Shown: piece after piece, positions 10,060-22,200 of the stretch | How the letters are laid out: each line of letters starts with the position of its first letter | Numbering within the stretch: the first letter of the stretch is position 1 | From: Symbiodinium natans | Lineage: Eukaryota; Sar; Dinophyceae; Suessiales; Symbiodiniaceae | Assembly (NCBI GenBank): GCA_905221605.1 | Contig: CAJNDS010002792.1 | Span: forward strand, 226,372-276,474 | DNA: 50,103 nucleotides | Direction of reading: 5' to 3' | Program-made: the position numbers and the translations under genes | The notes under the pieces: model-generated | The model's input: the letters and a program-made list of their open reading frames with translations, nothing else | Told to the model about the DNA's origin: nothing | Database searches by the model: none

Positions 10060-11907
10060 TAGGTTTCGAGAGCCTACAAGGAAACATGATAGTAGGTCCC
10101 CGGAAGTGTAGGGTAATTTTGCTTAAAAAAATCACCAGGCTTGACTCACGATTCGGTGTCTTTCGGCCAGAACCGATGATCAAGTCATAGCCTGCAAAGG
10201 TACACAGAGCTTGGACGGATTTTGAGAAAGTCAAAGTACCCCGATACCTCTAAAATCATTGGCGATGCGCAAAACTTCGCATTTTGAGTTGCCAACCTGT
10301 ATCCTGAAAGTCCGCAGTTCTTCTCGACCCCAAACCCTACATGCTTTAGCCTCGAAGGTAAACAAAAACCTTGAAACCAGCAGATCCCACAACTCTCAAT
10401 TCCGACAGCCTGACAAAGCAGAAGCCCGAAAACCTCTGAAACCCTCGTGCCCGAAAGCCCTTGACCCCAACCCTAAACCCTGAACCCTGAACCCTAAACC
10501 CTAAACCCTAAAGCCTAAACCCTAGACCTCTGAGGTTGCCCCTCCTTTGAGACTCCAGGGGCTTTACGGGCTAAGGGTTCTGGCGTTCGCTTTGGCTTCG
10601 GATGGTTTGGGGTTGTGGGTTGTGGCTTTAGGGTTTAGGGTTTAGGGTTTATTGCTTAGGGTTGTGGGTTTAGGGTTTAGGGTTTAGGGTTTAGGTTTTA
10701 GAGAAACTTGGTTGCTTCACGACAAAGCGCGATGCAAACAGACACTGTAAAACAAGATGTTTGCTTTTTCGCAGACGGTTGCAAACGAGCGCTAACCACG
10801 CTTGCGAATAACATGTCTTCTGAAGGGCCACGAGGCTCCGCAAATACAGACTTTTTTTTGGTTATCTGCAATTGTTCCGACCATGCCGGTTATGCATTTC
10901 ACAAAACTCCAAGGCCACGAAGCATGGTGAATACAGCCACTTTTAGGGTTTAGGGTTTAGGGTTTAGGGTTTTCGCACAAATGCTGGAGGCAACTGATCA
11001 AAACCACCGATCACTTTGGAAACAGTCGGTGTTGTCGTAGTAACTTGTAGCACCCGAAGCGCCCATGTACCTAAATGGGGAGTACTTGGGCCTTAAACAA
11101 CCTCCTATTTTAGGGACTTTAGGGCCCAAGTACATCATAATGAGGTACACGGACCTTGAGGGGCAGTTCTAGTAGTGCTACCCCAAACCCTAAACCCTAA
11201 ACCCTAAACCTAAACCCTAAACCCTAAACCCTAAACCCTAAACCCTAAACCCTAAATCTGATCCACCGCCTGGTGGTAGGCTGCAATGTCACTTCTTAAC
11301 GCAAATTGTTTCCTGATCGTTTCTCTAGTTTAGGCACACTTAACCCGGAATCCTCTATCCAAAACCAACCCAGAATCCCAAACTCTTAGACGGCCCAAGG
11401 ATTCTGGGTACGTCAACATACCCTCGCCCCAGCCCTAAACCCTAAACCCTAAACCCTAAACCCTAAACCCTAAACCCTAAACCCTAAACCCTAAACCCTA
11501 AACCCTAAACCTCACACCCACCCATGTTGATGCTGCGGATGTCGATGTTGATGCCCTGGATGCCTTGTAACTCTATGTCTCCATGTGGGCGATTTGAAAA
11601 CAAAGGTCCTAAACCCTAAAACCTATACCAACCCTAAACCCTAAACCCTAAGCCCTAAACCCTAAACCCAAAACCCAAAACCCAAAACCCTAAACCCAAA
11701 ACCCTAAACCCAAAACCTTCCCTGCCTGGTCGTCTGAATGGGTGACCCTGGCGGACTGTTGCTGTCCTGCGACGGGTTGCTGTCATGACCTGTGCAGCCA
11801 AGGGAGTTCAGCCCTACCTGGGACCCTAAACCCTAAACCCTAAACCCTAAACCCTAAACCCTAAACCCTAAACCCTAAACCCTAAACCCTAAACCCTAAA
11901 CCCTAAA
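10060..11907. other. Patchwork with telomere arrays
   Basis: Arrays at 10484-10520, 10625-10695, 10943-10970, 11183-11257, 11432-11512, 11632-11715 and 11824-11907. Segments 11515-11610 and 11715-11815 are open on the minus strand but unassigned. Confidence 0.7.
11061..11163. mobile_element. MITE family C
   Basis: Ends GCCCATGTACCTAAAT and GAGGTACACGGACCTTGAGG with the family's interior. Confidence 0.7.
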
Positions 11908-12448
11908 CCCTCTTTACCTACAGTTTTAAGGTTTTAAGGGCTGATACCTGCTAATTAAGGGTTCTTTACCTACGGTTTTAAGGTTTTAAGGGCTGATACC
12001 TGCTAGTTAAGGGTTCTTTACCTGATACCTGCTAATTAAGGGTTCTTTACCTACGGTTTTCAGGTTTTAAGGGATTATACCTACTAATTAAGGATTCTTT
12101 ACCTGCAGTTTTAAGGCTTTTAAGGGTTTATACCTACTAATTAAGGGTTCTTTACATAGGGTTTTAAGGTTTTAAGGGAATATACCTACTAATTAAGGGT
12201 TCTTTACCTGCAGTTTTAAGGCTTTAAGGGTTTATACCTACTAATTAAGGGTTCTTTACCTGCAGTTTTAAGGTTTCAAGGGTTTATACCTACTAACGAA
12301 GGGTCTTTACCTACAGTTCCAAGGTTTTAAGGGTTTATACCTACTAATAAAGGGTTCTTTACCTACAGTTCTGGGGTTTAAGGGTTTATACCTATTAATC
12401 TAGGGTTCTTTACCTACAGTCTTAAGTTTGAAGGGTTTATACCTACCT
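11908..12448 (+). repeat. 52-bp minisatellite, about 11 copies
   Basis: Unit TTCTTTACCTACAGTTTTAA... with TTTATACCTACTAATTAAGG. The third copy is truncated; divergence increases toward the right end. It begins directly at the end of a 12-unit CCCTAAA array. Part of the unit (TTAAGGGTT) is itself close to the telomere repeat. Confidence 0.92.
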
Positions 12449-14562
12449 GTTGCTAGGAATGAAGCTGTGGGTAAATAGAGTCCCAGGTGTAGTCTCTAGC
12501 CCTTAATACCTGACCCCTAAGCACCAATCCCTGAACACTAGACCCTGAACCCGTCCACCCCAACCCCTGAACCCTGAACCCTGAACCCTGAACCCTGAAC
12601 CCTGGACCCCAAACTCCAATCCCTGAACCCTGAACCCCGAACTCTAGACCCCAAACGCCTTTCCCTGAGCCGAAAGTTAGGCTAGGGATTGCCCTAAGCC
12701 CTGAACCCTCAACCCTACTTGGGCTTCAGGGGTCTCGAAGGGTGTTGAGGTTTCAGGGGTAGGGCAATTTGTTTTTTTGCGCTCTCGGGGCTTGGGGTTT
12801 GGGGTTCAGGGGCTAGGGTTGGGGCTTCGGGTTTGGTGTTCGGAGTTGGGGATTTGGGGATTAGGGGGGGGGGGGGGGGGGGACCAAGAACTAACAACTT
12901 ACAACCCTTGTGCTCCAATTCGCAGAAAGCCTTGAACCCTGAAAGGGCTTAGGGTCTAGGTTTGGGGGTCTTGCCTCCAGGCTCGACACCCTAAACCCTA
13001 AACCCTAAGCCTTGCTAAGGCCGTGTCCAGCCTCATAAAGGTTCTGGCTTACATGACTGGAAGACTTCCGGGATATAGGGTCTACTTGGAGGTTCATGGT
13101 ACTTATTAACCAGTTATAACTGTACCTATAACTGTACTTATAACCTTATTAGGGCTCTGAAGTGGGTTACAAGTACGTACAGTTATGATTGGTGAATAGG
13201 AACCATGAACCTCCAAGTAGGGTCTAGGGTTTATGGTGTAGGCACAGGGAAACGTCACTTCGGGGTTCAGGAGTTCAGGGCGTCTTGGGTTTTAGGCTTT
13301 AGGTTTTACAGGGTACAGGACGGAAAGCGTGTTGAAGCACAGTGCCTTTTGGGTGATTTTGCTGTATACTTCATACTAGCCATAGAATCAGGTCCACAAA
13401 ACCTCCTGAACACTGAACAGGCAAGCATGAAGTCCCTTGCTGACGCTGCGGCCATCAGAAGCGGACGTGCTAATCATAGACAGCGGGGAGTGCTGCTCGG
13501 CGAAGAAAGGGGACCCGCCCTGAGTAGCTCCAGGATTGAGGGTCTTGTAAGGTTTAGGGGTTATAGGGTATAGGTATAGGGTTTAGGGTTTCTAGGATTC
13601 TAGGGTTTAAAGGTAGTTTAGGGTTTACAAGAGTGCTATTCACGGGCTGGAGGGGTTTGGTCAAGGCCAAGAATGAGGCCTCGAGGCCGAGCGGTGGGAC
13701 CAACAAGTTCGATGAGCAAACGCTGTCGGGCAGAATGCACGAGAAATGAGGATCGATGGTTTAGAGTTCAGGGCTTTTGAGGTTTAACTAGGGTTTGAGG
13801 GTGTACATCAAGGCCCCCCAAAGCCTGATCTTCCGGCGTGATCTCATGTGCCCATACATACTACGAAGCCAACCCTGAACCCTAAACCCTAAACCCTAAA
13901 CCCTAAACCCTAAACCCCTAAACCCTGAACCCTAAACCCCTCAATTAAGCCTTGAGCCTCCGATCGATCACTGACCCCTTCCGGCATCAAACAGGGCCCA
14001 AGCACCGGCAGAGCCTTAGGGTTTATAGGGTTACGGTATAGGGTTTAGGGTTTAGGGTTTGGGGTTTGGGGTTTGGGGTTTGGGGTTTGGGGTTTGGGGT
14101 TTAGGGTTTAGGGTTTAGGGCTCACTGTCGTAGCTCTATAAGCAGCGTTGACACGAACCGTGAAGGTGGGCAATGGTAGGGTTTAGGGTTTAGGGCTTAG
14201 GGTTTAGGGTTTAGGGTTTAGGGCTTAGGGCATAAGGTGCTTCTGCAGGAGTATGAGGGTTTTATAAACTCCGCATGAAGTCAGGCCCCAGTTTAGGGCA
14301 TGTAGGACTTCTCGAAGCTTAAGACTAAGGTGGTTTGGACTACCATTTTCTATGTTCGGGTAAGATAAGACGATAAACAAAAATGTTTCCCACAATTCGG
14401 GTACCTATTTTGGGGGTCCTTCTCAAGGAAACTATACTATACTCTGTCTGTTTGCTTGCTGAAGGGGTGCCCCCCCATTTTTTGGGAAACGCCCGAATAA
14501 GTAGCACAAACATGGAACCAAGATTGGGGTGTAGGTGGGTTTGGGACTCTCAAGTTGAGGAC
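12449..14562. other. Patchwork with degenerate telomere arrays
   Basis: CCCTGAA-type arrays at 12540-12605, 19 G at 12864-12882, arrays at 13878-13937 and 14040-14118, including (TTTGGGG)n at 14055-14100. A 122-codon open frame at 13205-13573 consists largely of repeat-derived and low-complexity sequence; I do not call it a gene. Confidence 0.65.
13085..13217. mobile_element. MITE family B, 133 bp
   Basis: TIR CTTGGAGGTTCATGGT against ACCATGAACCTCCAAG, with TA on each side. Intact copy without a telomere array. Confidence 0.82.
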
Positions 14563-14655
14563 CCCTGGGAGGATGCAAAAAATAGAGCCCCCCCCAAATA
14601 GAACCCCATACTACTATTGGGTCATTCTTAGGATCTTTTGGATGCTCCCAGAGGG
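14563..14655. mobile_element. MITE family E, uninterrupted
   Basis: CCCTGGGAGGATGC ... GGATGCTCCCAGAGGG. Its centre reads CCCCCCAAATAGAACCCCAT, the reference for the interrupted copy at 17828. Confidence 0.7.
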
Positions 14656-14971
14656 TCTGGGTATGGGGTTTCTACGTGCATCTGCATCATACCGGTGGCG
14701 CAAGAGTCATTTCCTGACAGCTGGACCAAGAATTTGTCTAGACTGTGTATGGTGCCCTCGCCATTTCATGCCACTGGCATGGAAGCACATCTGTGGCACC
14801 CTAACCCTAAACCCTAAACCCCCGAACCCCAACCCCAAACCGCGTGCAAATCTGAAGGGGCTCAATCCACAGGTCTATCTGAAGTACCTCTGTACCTTCA
14901 TAAGGGGTAGCTCATGAGTTTAGGGTTTGAGAGTTCGGGCTTACTCTGTTGTCCTTAGAGATTGACACATA

Positions 14972-15084
14972 CTAGGCTGCCCAGTAACCTAGGCTAAAAA
15001 AGGGTGCCCTTTTTTGCTTAAAGGGGTTTATAAGGGAACCTAAACCCCCCAAAAAGGGAACAAGGGTACTACTGGGCATCCTAG
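14972..15084. mobile_element. MITE family D
   Basis: TIR CTAGGCTGCCCAGTA against TACTGGGCATCCTAG. Nearly the same interior as the 7355 copy. Confidence 0.78.
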
Positions 15085-15234
15085 CATAATATGTCCCGAC
15101 CCAGAAGGTATTTCTGTTTTGCTAGATTCACCTTAAGATCATGGCAGACACCTTTGCCGCACGGAACCTTGGGCAGCTGCAAAACCCTAAACCCCAAACC
15201 CTAAACCCTAAACCCTAAACCCTAAACCCTAAAC

Positions 15235-15337
15235 CGGGGATCCCGGCCCTTATGAAACCACGGTCCAGGTCGAGGGAAGATGTGGACATCTTCGGTGGTA
15301 CCGACTTGCGGTCTCCTTCGAAGAGCGCGACGATGTC
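15235..15337 (-). CDS. Candidate exon, minus strand
   Basis: 34 codons open with protein-like composition (DIVALFEGDRKSVPP start), bounded by acceptor TTCAG and by GTTTAGG of a telomere array at the 3' side. The plus strand is also open here. No family recognised; it lies downstream of the ankyrin exons on the same strand. Confidence 0.3.
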
Positions 15338-16999
15338 CTGAACAGGGTTTAGGGTTTAGGGTTTAGGGTTTAGGGTCTAGGGTTTAGGGTTTAGGGTTTA
15401 GGGTTTAGGGTTTAGGGTTTAGGGTTTAGGGTTTAGGGTTTAGGGTTTAGGGTTTAGGGTCTAGGGTCGAGGGTTTAGGGTTTAGGGTTTCGGGTTTGGG
15501 GTTGCCTGTGCTACTGAATGATCCCAGTCTTTTCATTCTCGACCTCCAGCCCGTTCTACCATGCAAACCCTAGCGTCTCTATGATGTCTTAACATGTGAA
15601 TGCTTTTAAGTGCGGAGACTTCTCCTGATATTGAAAGCACACGACAAAACAACGTACATCAGATTAAGCATGCTGGTTTGTCTCGCGGTTAACCCTACAT
15701 TTTAGGGAACCACGATTGGGGGTCGAGGCAATCCATCTTCCAAAAATGTTCGATAGCTTTCGCGGTCGAAGGCGCATGCCAAACGTATAAGCAGACTGCA
15801 AGTGCTGAAAACACTCAAGGCCCAAAAAACCCTAAAGCCTAAACCCCAAAGCCTTAACGCTTTGTGACTGTGTACACTCAAGGGCTTAAAAACAACGAGC
15901 CCTTCATCTGTCCTGGTGGTCCCGTAGTTGGGCAAGGTCCTTCGGAGTATGCCTGGGTTTCGGACATACAGGGCTTAGGGTTTAGGGTTTAGGGTTTAGG
16001 GTTAAGGTTTAGGGTTCCTGGGTTGAGGTTTGGGGTTGAGGGCTTAGCGTTTAGGGTGAGGGGTCTTGAAGGTTTGGGATGTAGGGTTTGCAACCCTATA
16101 GGGTTTCGGACGCAGAGTTTGGAAGCTAGCTGGTTTAGGGCTTGGGATTTAGGACGTAGGGTTTGGAATCTATAGGGTTAAGGGCTTCAGGTTTAAGGAT
16201 GTACGGTGTGAGAGTCTACAGCGCCCTAAACCCTAAACCTTAAACCCTAAACCCTAAACCCTAAACCCTAAACCCTAAAACGAAAACACGTAGGGCTTAG
16301 GGTGGCTTCTGAAGCCTGGGGATGCTATGGCTCGGGCGCACATGGGAAACCCTCAGCCCCAAAGCCGAGATTGCAAAGTTTGGAGCCTGGGTTTAGGGCT
16401 TAGGGCTTAGGGCTTAGGGCTTAGGGCTTAGGGTTTAGGGTTTAGGGTTTAGGGTTTAGGGTTTAGGGTTTAGGGTTTAGGGTTTAGGGTTTAGGGTTTA
16501 GGGTTTAGGGTTTAGGGTTTAGGGTTTAGGGTTTAGACGACTCACCATAGAGCCCCAACAAGCGGAACCCCCAAATAGTGACCTATACTGCTATCGGGTC
16601 ATTTACGAACCTTTTGAGGGGATCTACTTCTTGGATCCTCCCAGGTGTCTGGGTACGTGAGTATGCCCTACATAAGACATCTTAGCATTCTCGGCAGCAG
16701 CACTTAAAAGGGCCCATACCTTAGAACCGTTAAAAGGATGTAAGGGACCACATTGAGGGCCCATGGAAGTACACTTAGATTGACTCGGCTTCCTCAATAC
16801 CTCGGGTCCTAGTAGCCTTAAACCCTAAACCCTAACCCCAAGCCCTAAACCCCAAACCCTAAACCCTAAATCCTAAACCCTGAACTGAACCCTGAACCCT
16901 TAACCCTAAACCCTATACCCTAAACCCCAAACCCCAAACCCTAAACTCTAAACCCTTAACCCTGAACCCTGAAACCTAAACCCTAAACCCTACCCCTAC
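15338..16999. other. Patchwork with long telomere arrays
   Basis: Arrays at 15343-15490 (about 21 units), 15970-16005, 16225-16275, 16391-16535 (starting as CTTAGGG, then TTTAGGG) and 16818-16995 (mixed orientation of decay). Family-E MITE at 16563. Confidence 0.7.
16563..16645. mobile_element. MITE family E, left end lost
   Basis: Matches from CGGAACCCCCAAATAGTGACC to TTGGATCCTCCCAGG. The left end is missing close to a TTTAGGG array (16423-16535). Confidence 0.65.
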
Positions 17000-17081
17000 T
17001 TGAAGCCAAGAGGCTTGTCTTCGCCCCAGGTTGCCTCCCGATCGGCGCCATGTGCCAAGAGCAACTTTGCAATCTCTAAGC
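17000..17081 (-). CDS. Ankyrin-repeat exon (second half of a repeat)
   Basis: Encodes LEIAKLLLAHGADREATW and ends TTCAA before GTAGGG. Joining 19179 to 17081 yields LAAING-SLEIAKLLLAHGAD, a textbook ankyrin repeat, with GCTT duplicated at both ends of the intron and a GC donor. Whether it belongs to the same gene as the 28-24 kb exons is inferred from strand and domain type. Confidence 0.68.
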
Positions 17082-19178
17082 CTGAGCTCGATACCCACGT
17101 TGAGGGTTTAGGGTTTAGGGTTCAGGGTTTAGGGTTTAGGGTTTAGAAAGGTTTAGGGTTTATTGTGAGCTCGAGAAGTTGGGGGTCTACGACAATGAGG
17201 GACCCCTAAGAATGACCACCCCCAAAATAGTAGGAGTTGCCAGAATAAGGACCCCAAGAAGGTACTTTGAGGTAGCCCTGACTTCGGACATCCCCAAATT
17301 ACAGAGTTCTTAAGGTGGGAGGTTCAGGCGGGTAGGCACCTAGGGAAACCTTAGGGAAACCTTAGGGAGCCTTAGGGAGTAGTAGGGAGTAGTAGGGAAC
17401 CTTGGGTTACCTACCCCCCTTGAACCCCCCCTCCCTTAAGAACCCTTGAATCTTAATCCCAAACCCTAAACTCAAAACCCTAAACCCTAAGCCCTAAACC
17501 CTAAACCCTTAAACCCTTAAACCCTAAACCCTAAACCTCCCTTAAGGACTAAGGACCCTATAGCAAAAATGGGGTAGTTCTCTAAATTCGGGTGCCGTTT
17601 AAGATTTTTGAAGCCCTTGGGGCCCCAGTCAGGGTCGCAGAGAATGATTGCACCCTAAACCCTAAACCCTAAACCCTAAACCCTAAACCCTAAAGCCTAA
17701 AGCCTAAAGCCTAAAGCCTAAAGCCTAAACCCTAAACCCTAAACCCTAAACCCTAAACCCTAACCCTAAGGCCGTGGTCTCAAGGTTCTGCGGCTCAAGG
17801 TCTAGAGTTTCAGCCCATGCCCTGTACTTCCAGGGAGGATCCAAAAAGTAGAACCCCCAAATGGTACCCTAAACCCTAAACCCTAAACCCTAAACCCTAA
17901 ACCCGAAACCCTAAACCCTAAACCCTAAACCCTAAACCCTAAACCCCATACTACGATTATACTGCTCGTGGGTCACGTTTTAGGAACCCCTGAAGGGGAT
18001 CTACTGCTTGGATCCTCCCAGGGGACCCTAAACCCTAAACCCTAAACCCTAAACCCTAAACCCTAAACCCTAAACCCTAAACCCTAAACCCTAAACCCTA
18101 AACCCTGGGTAGGAACATGTTTCAGAGGGCCTTAAGGTCGGAACCTAGTGCGAACTCTGGGGTCGACCATGGTCGTGGCTTAAGACAGCTCTGCATTCCA
18201 TGTTGGGGTTTAGGGTTTAGGGCTAGGGTTTAGGGTTTTAGGGTTTAGGGTTTAGGGTTTAGGGTTTAGGGTTTAGGGTTTAGGGTTTAGGGTTTAGGGT
18301 TTAGGGTTTAGGGTTTAGGGTTCCAAGAGGCCCGGTCACCCTGCCGCAACCCGCAACACGACCCCGCCGAAGCCAGCAGACCCTACCCCATAAACCCCAA
18401 ACATACCCTTTATGTGGGCTCTGAATAGAAAGCCCCTTCAAGGGTTCTTCGGCAACCTACAAAAAAGGATGCTCTTAATGTAAAGCCCCTTCAAGGATTC
18501 TTAGGCAACATACAAAAAGGGAGTCTTTGGGTTCTTAAGGTAAACCCTAAACCCTAAACCCGAAACCCTAAACCCTTGGGCCAGAATATACAAACAGAAA
18601 ACGGGAAGACCGCACTGGGCTCGCGAGGATGGGCCACTAGCCGCATCATCCCCAGAATCAACCCTCAACCCTAAACCCTACATTTAGGGTTTAGGGTTTA
18701 GGGTTTAGGGTTAAACCCTCAAGGGCTTTTTTTCAAGGGGGTGTTAAAGGGGCTATAGGGTAGAATAGCCCATCTGGCAGTCACAACGGAATGGTCGAAA
18801 AAAACCGCGCCCACAAGTGTAATGTCCCACGATTCCTTTCGTTTAAACCCATACTTCCAGGGACTTCATCTCATGGTTTCTGGAGCCCTTAAGGACACCA
18901 TGTCTGGGTTCAACTTGACCTGGGAATAAGAAGGGCACCCTTTTTGTTTCAAAAAGGGGCTTAGAAGGGAACCTGAAGCCTACGAAATGGGAGTGGAAGA
19001 CTCCTCTGGGTCCTAGTATAGGCTTGGGTCGACAGATGTGACTTTTTTTAACAGCTGCCATTGCGGGTTTAGGGTTTAGGGTTTAGGGTTTAGGGTTTAG
19101 GGTAATGTGGTGAGCGCGTTGGCACAGACTCGAGATGTTTTGGGAAGTCGGGGTTTAGGGCAGTGCGACCAGGGAAGC
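17082..19178 (-). repeat. 2.1-kb introner-like intron (GC...AG), TSD GCTT, filled with telomere repeats
   Basis: Flanked by GCTT on both sides; acceptor GAGCTCAG. It contains at least eight TTTAGGG arrays in both orientations (for example 17653-17765, 17866-17946, 18024-18108, 18219-18322, 19064-19101), a (CCTAAAG)n variant block (17690-17725), the palindromic repeat at 17828-18024 and a family-D copy at about 18870-19020. Confidence 0.55.
17828..18024. mobile_element. MITE family E split by an 81-bp telomere array
   Basis: Left part CCAGGGAGGATCCAAAAAG to AAATGGT, right part CCATACTACGATTATACTG to GATCCTCCCAGGGG. Between them is CCCTAAA x 11 (17866-17946). A second array begins at the right terminus (18024). 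Confidence 0.75.
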
Positions 19179-19219
19179 TCCCATTTATGGCAGCCAGATG
19201 CAGAGGCGTACCCGAGTTC
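19179..19219 (-). CDS. Ankyrin-repeat exon (first half of a repeat)
   Basis: Encodes NSGTPLHLAAING, the canonical TPLHLAA core of an ankyrin repeat. Acceptor GCAAAG before GAAC; the exon ends at GGGA followed by GCTTCCCTGG. It splices to 17081 (see that entry). The 5' boundary could lie a few codons upstream, since the frame stays open. Confidence 0.65.
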
Positions 19220-22200
19220 CTTTGCGCTTTCGGGGTTTTGGGGGTTCAAGGGTTTTCAGGTTTTAGGGTTTGCGGTTTAGGGTCTTAGGGTTTAGGGTTT
19301 TAGGTTTTAGGGTTCAGGGTTTTAGGGTTTTAGGGTTTTAGGGTTTTAGGGTTTTAGGGTTTTGGGTTTAGGGTTTAGGGTTTAGGGTTTAGGGTTTAGG
19401 GTTTAGGGTTTAGGGTTTAGGGTTTAGGGTTTATGGTTTAGGTTTAGGGTTTAGGGTTTAGGGTTTAGGGTTTAGGGTTTAGGGTTTAGGGTTTAGGGTT
19501 TAGGGTTTAGGGTTTAGGGTTTAGGGTTTAGGGCTCCAGAGGTTTAGGCTTCATTTTTTCGGGCGTCATTTTTTCCGGGGGGGTTTCGGGCTTTTTCCCG
19601 GCCACCGAGGGTGCCTAGAGTCCAAGAACCGAAGGTATGTAGGCCGCTGTAGGCCTTCCGCGTTTCAGGGTTTCAAAGTCTACCCTAAACCCTGAACCCT
19701 AAACCCTAAAGCCTCTATATACTAGACTAAGGGTTCCGGGTTCAGGGCCTGCTGAATTTCAAGGCTTCAGGTTAGAGGGAAGCGCTTTCGGAGTAGGATT
19801 TGAGAAGACAGCTAGTCACCCCTAAACCCTAAACCCGACACCCTCAATCCTAAATCCTAAACCCTAAACCTTAACCCTCATTCCTGAACCCTGAACCTCA
19901 ACCCTAATCCCTAATCCCTAAACCCTAAACCCTAAACCCTAAACCCTAGACCCTAAACCCTAAACCCTAAACCCTAAACCCTAAGTCAAGGCTTCGGCGC
20001 CGGTGTTGGGGGGGGGGGGGAGCCTAGGCCCCAACATGTTGGGAGGTTTCCTAAGAGCTTAGGGTTTAGGGTTTAGGGTTTAGGGTTTAGGGTTTAGGAC
20101 TTATCTTTGCGGAAGCCATGCCCTCCATTTGCTCAAAGCTTCTCAACTCTGGACCGTTTCTTACGCGCCCTACACAGTAAGACCTGAAACCTCCACCAAG
20201 CACTCAAAAAAGCAAGAACCCCAAACTCACAACCCCACACCGAAACCCCAAACCCTAAACCCTTATAAACCCTGAACCCTCAACCCTAAACTGCAAACCC
20301 TAATTACACCCTAAACCCTGAAAGTCGCAAACCCTGAGCCCTGCCCTAATCCCTTAACCCATGTGCGGCACAAGCTGCGCAACTGCCAAGTTCCACTCCA
20401 GCTCTGTTGCGCTACCTAAGTCATAGGGCTTTCCAGGGTTTAGGGCTTGGGATTTGTGAGCAGTTGCAGGATTTCCAGGTTTTGTAGGGACTGTAAAGCG
20501 TTTGGGGCTTGTTGCCACGAGCGTGCACCTTCGGTTCAGAGTTGCAGCCTAGCCCGGTGACCGCCCATGTATTCAGGGTACCATTGTACTGTTGCTTAGA
20601 TGTACAAACGAAGCCAGAAAACCCTAAACCCTAAACCCAAAACCCCTCATCCTAACCCCTCAACCCTAAACCTAAACCCTAAACCCTACCTAAGGCCGGG
20701 GAAAGGGTGCCAGTCGTAAGGGCTACCTAAGGCTCCCTGATGCACGGTGCACGTCTGTTCTGGGTCAAGGTTTCATAGTGTCCCCAAAGAGGGCACCCAA
20801 CACTCAACAATAATTCCAAGGAACCCTATATAAACCCTAAACCCTAACCCTGGTAAACCCTAAACCCTAGACCCCAAACCCTAAACCCTAAACCCTAAAC
20901 CCTAAACCCTAAACCCTAAACCCTAAACCCTACACCACCAATAACAGTAACGTAAACCCTGCTTCATATCTGAGAGCCTCATGCCCGTTGACTTGGGATA
21001 ATGTAAGATCCCGCAACTGAACCGCCAGGCAAAACCCAGAATGCAAGTTGCTGGTTCTTCGTAGGGTTTAGGGTTTAGGGTTTAGGGTTTAGGGTTTAGG
21101 GTTTAGGGTTTAGGGTTTAGGGTATAGGATGTAGGATGTAATAGGAAATGGGGTACCAGATATTTCCTCAAAGAGGCATTTGAGGGATCAGATAGGGCAC
21201 CTACTGCCCCTGCCCCTGATTCCTACCAGAAACCAGTCTGGTACAGGATGAGCCTGTACGACTGTCAAGGGACTAAAGGAGGGACCCTTGTAAAGGACCC
21301 TTATAAGGGACCTTAGGGGTTATTTGGGAGTTATTTAGGGGCTACTTAGGAATATAGGAGCCCTAAACCCTAAACCCTAAACCCTAAACCCTAAACCCTA
21401 AACCCTAAACCCTAAACCCTAAACCTTTATAAGGTCTACAATTAAGGGTCCATTCTACGGGTCCGTCCTTATACCCCTTCAGACTGCAGCCGGGCCACCC
21501 ATGGCGAGTTTCTTCCTGCTGGCCCAACTGAGCATGGTGCGCAGGCCTCAGCAAAATTCCCAGTCAAGCAGGCTCAGGGTGCAAGTGTTTGGGGCCCTAA
21601 ACTCAAGCCCTAAACCCTTAGCCCTAAACCCGAAACCCCAAACCCTAAACCCTAAACCCTCTAGGATGATAAGGGTTGCAGGTTGCAGGGCTACAGGATG
21701 TAAGTTCGAGGTGGCAGAGGCCGGCAGTGTAACTTTTGCTGTGTCGTCAAAACCGGTTCGGCTTCTGCACGTTTTCGGGTTTCGGGTTTAGGGTTTAGGG
21801 TTTAGGGCATCTATCTGGGACCTGTCATAGCCCCTATGTACCAAAAAAAGGCCCTAAGAAATCCCTAAGGTCCCTTATCAAGGCCCTCTCTTAGTCCCTT
21901 GATAATAATTCAGGGGGTTCACGAAAATAAGGAACCTACAAAAGACCCCAAATAGTAGGGTTCCCTGATAAGAAGGACTCCAATAAGGTACCCTTATGTT
22001 CGGAAGCCACCATTTGCATTTCCAGGACTGATTAGGGTTTAGGCTTTCGGGTGTATCTTTAGGGCTCACATTTGTGCAGGATCTCCACTTCCAGGACTGA
22101 TAGGGTTTAGGGTTTCGGGTGTATTTTTAGGGCTCATACGTGTGCAGGCTTTCCATTTCCAGCACTGATTAGGGTTTAGGGTTTCGGGTTTAGGGTCGAC

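Noticed and set aside
11908-12448. CRISPR-like spacing of the 52-bp repeats
   Set aside because: Units are directly contiguous tandem copies without spacers, in a eukaryotic sequence.
13205-13573. 122-codon plus-strand ORF
   Set aside because: Begins at the end of a MITE copy and ends in degenerate TTTAGGG; composition is that of translated repeat (VYGVGT, GFRFYR).
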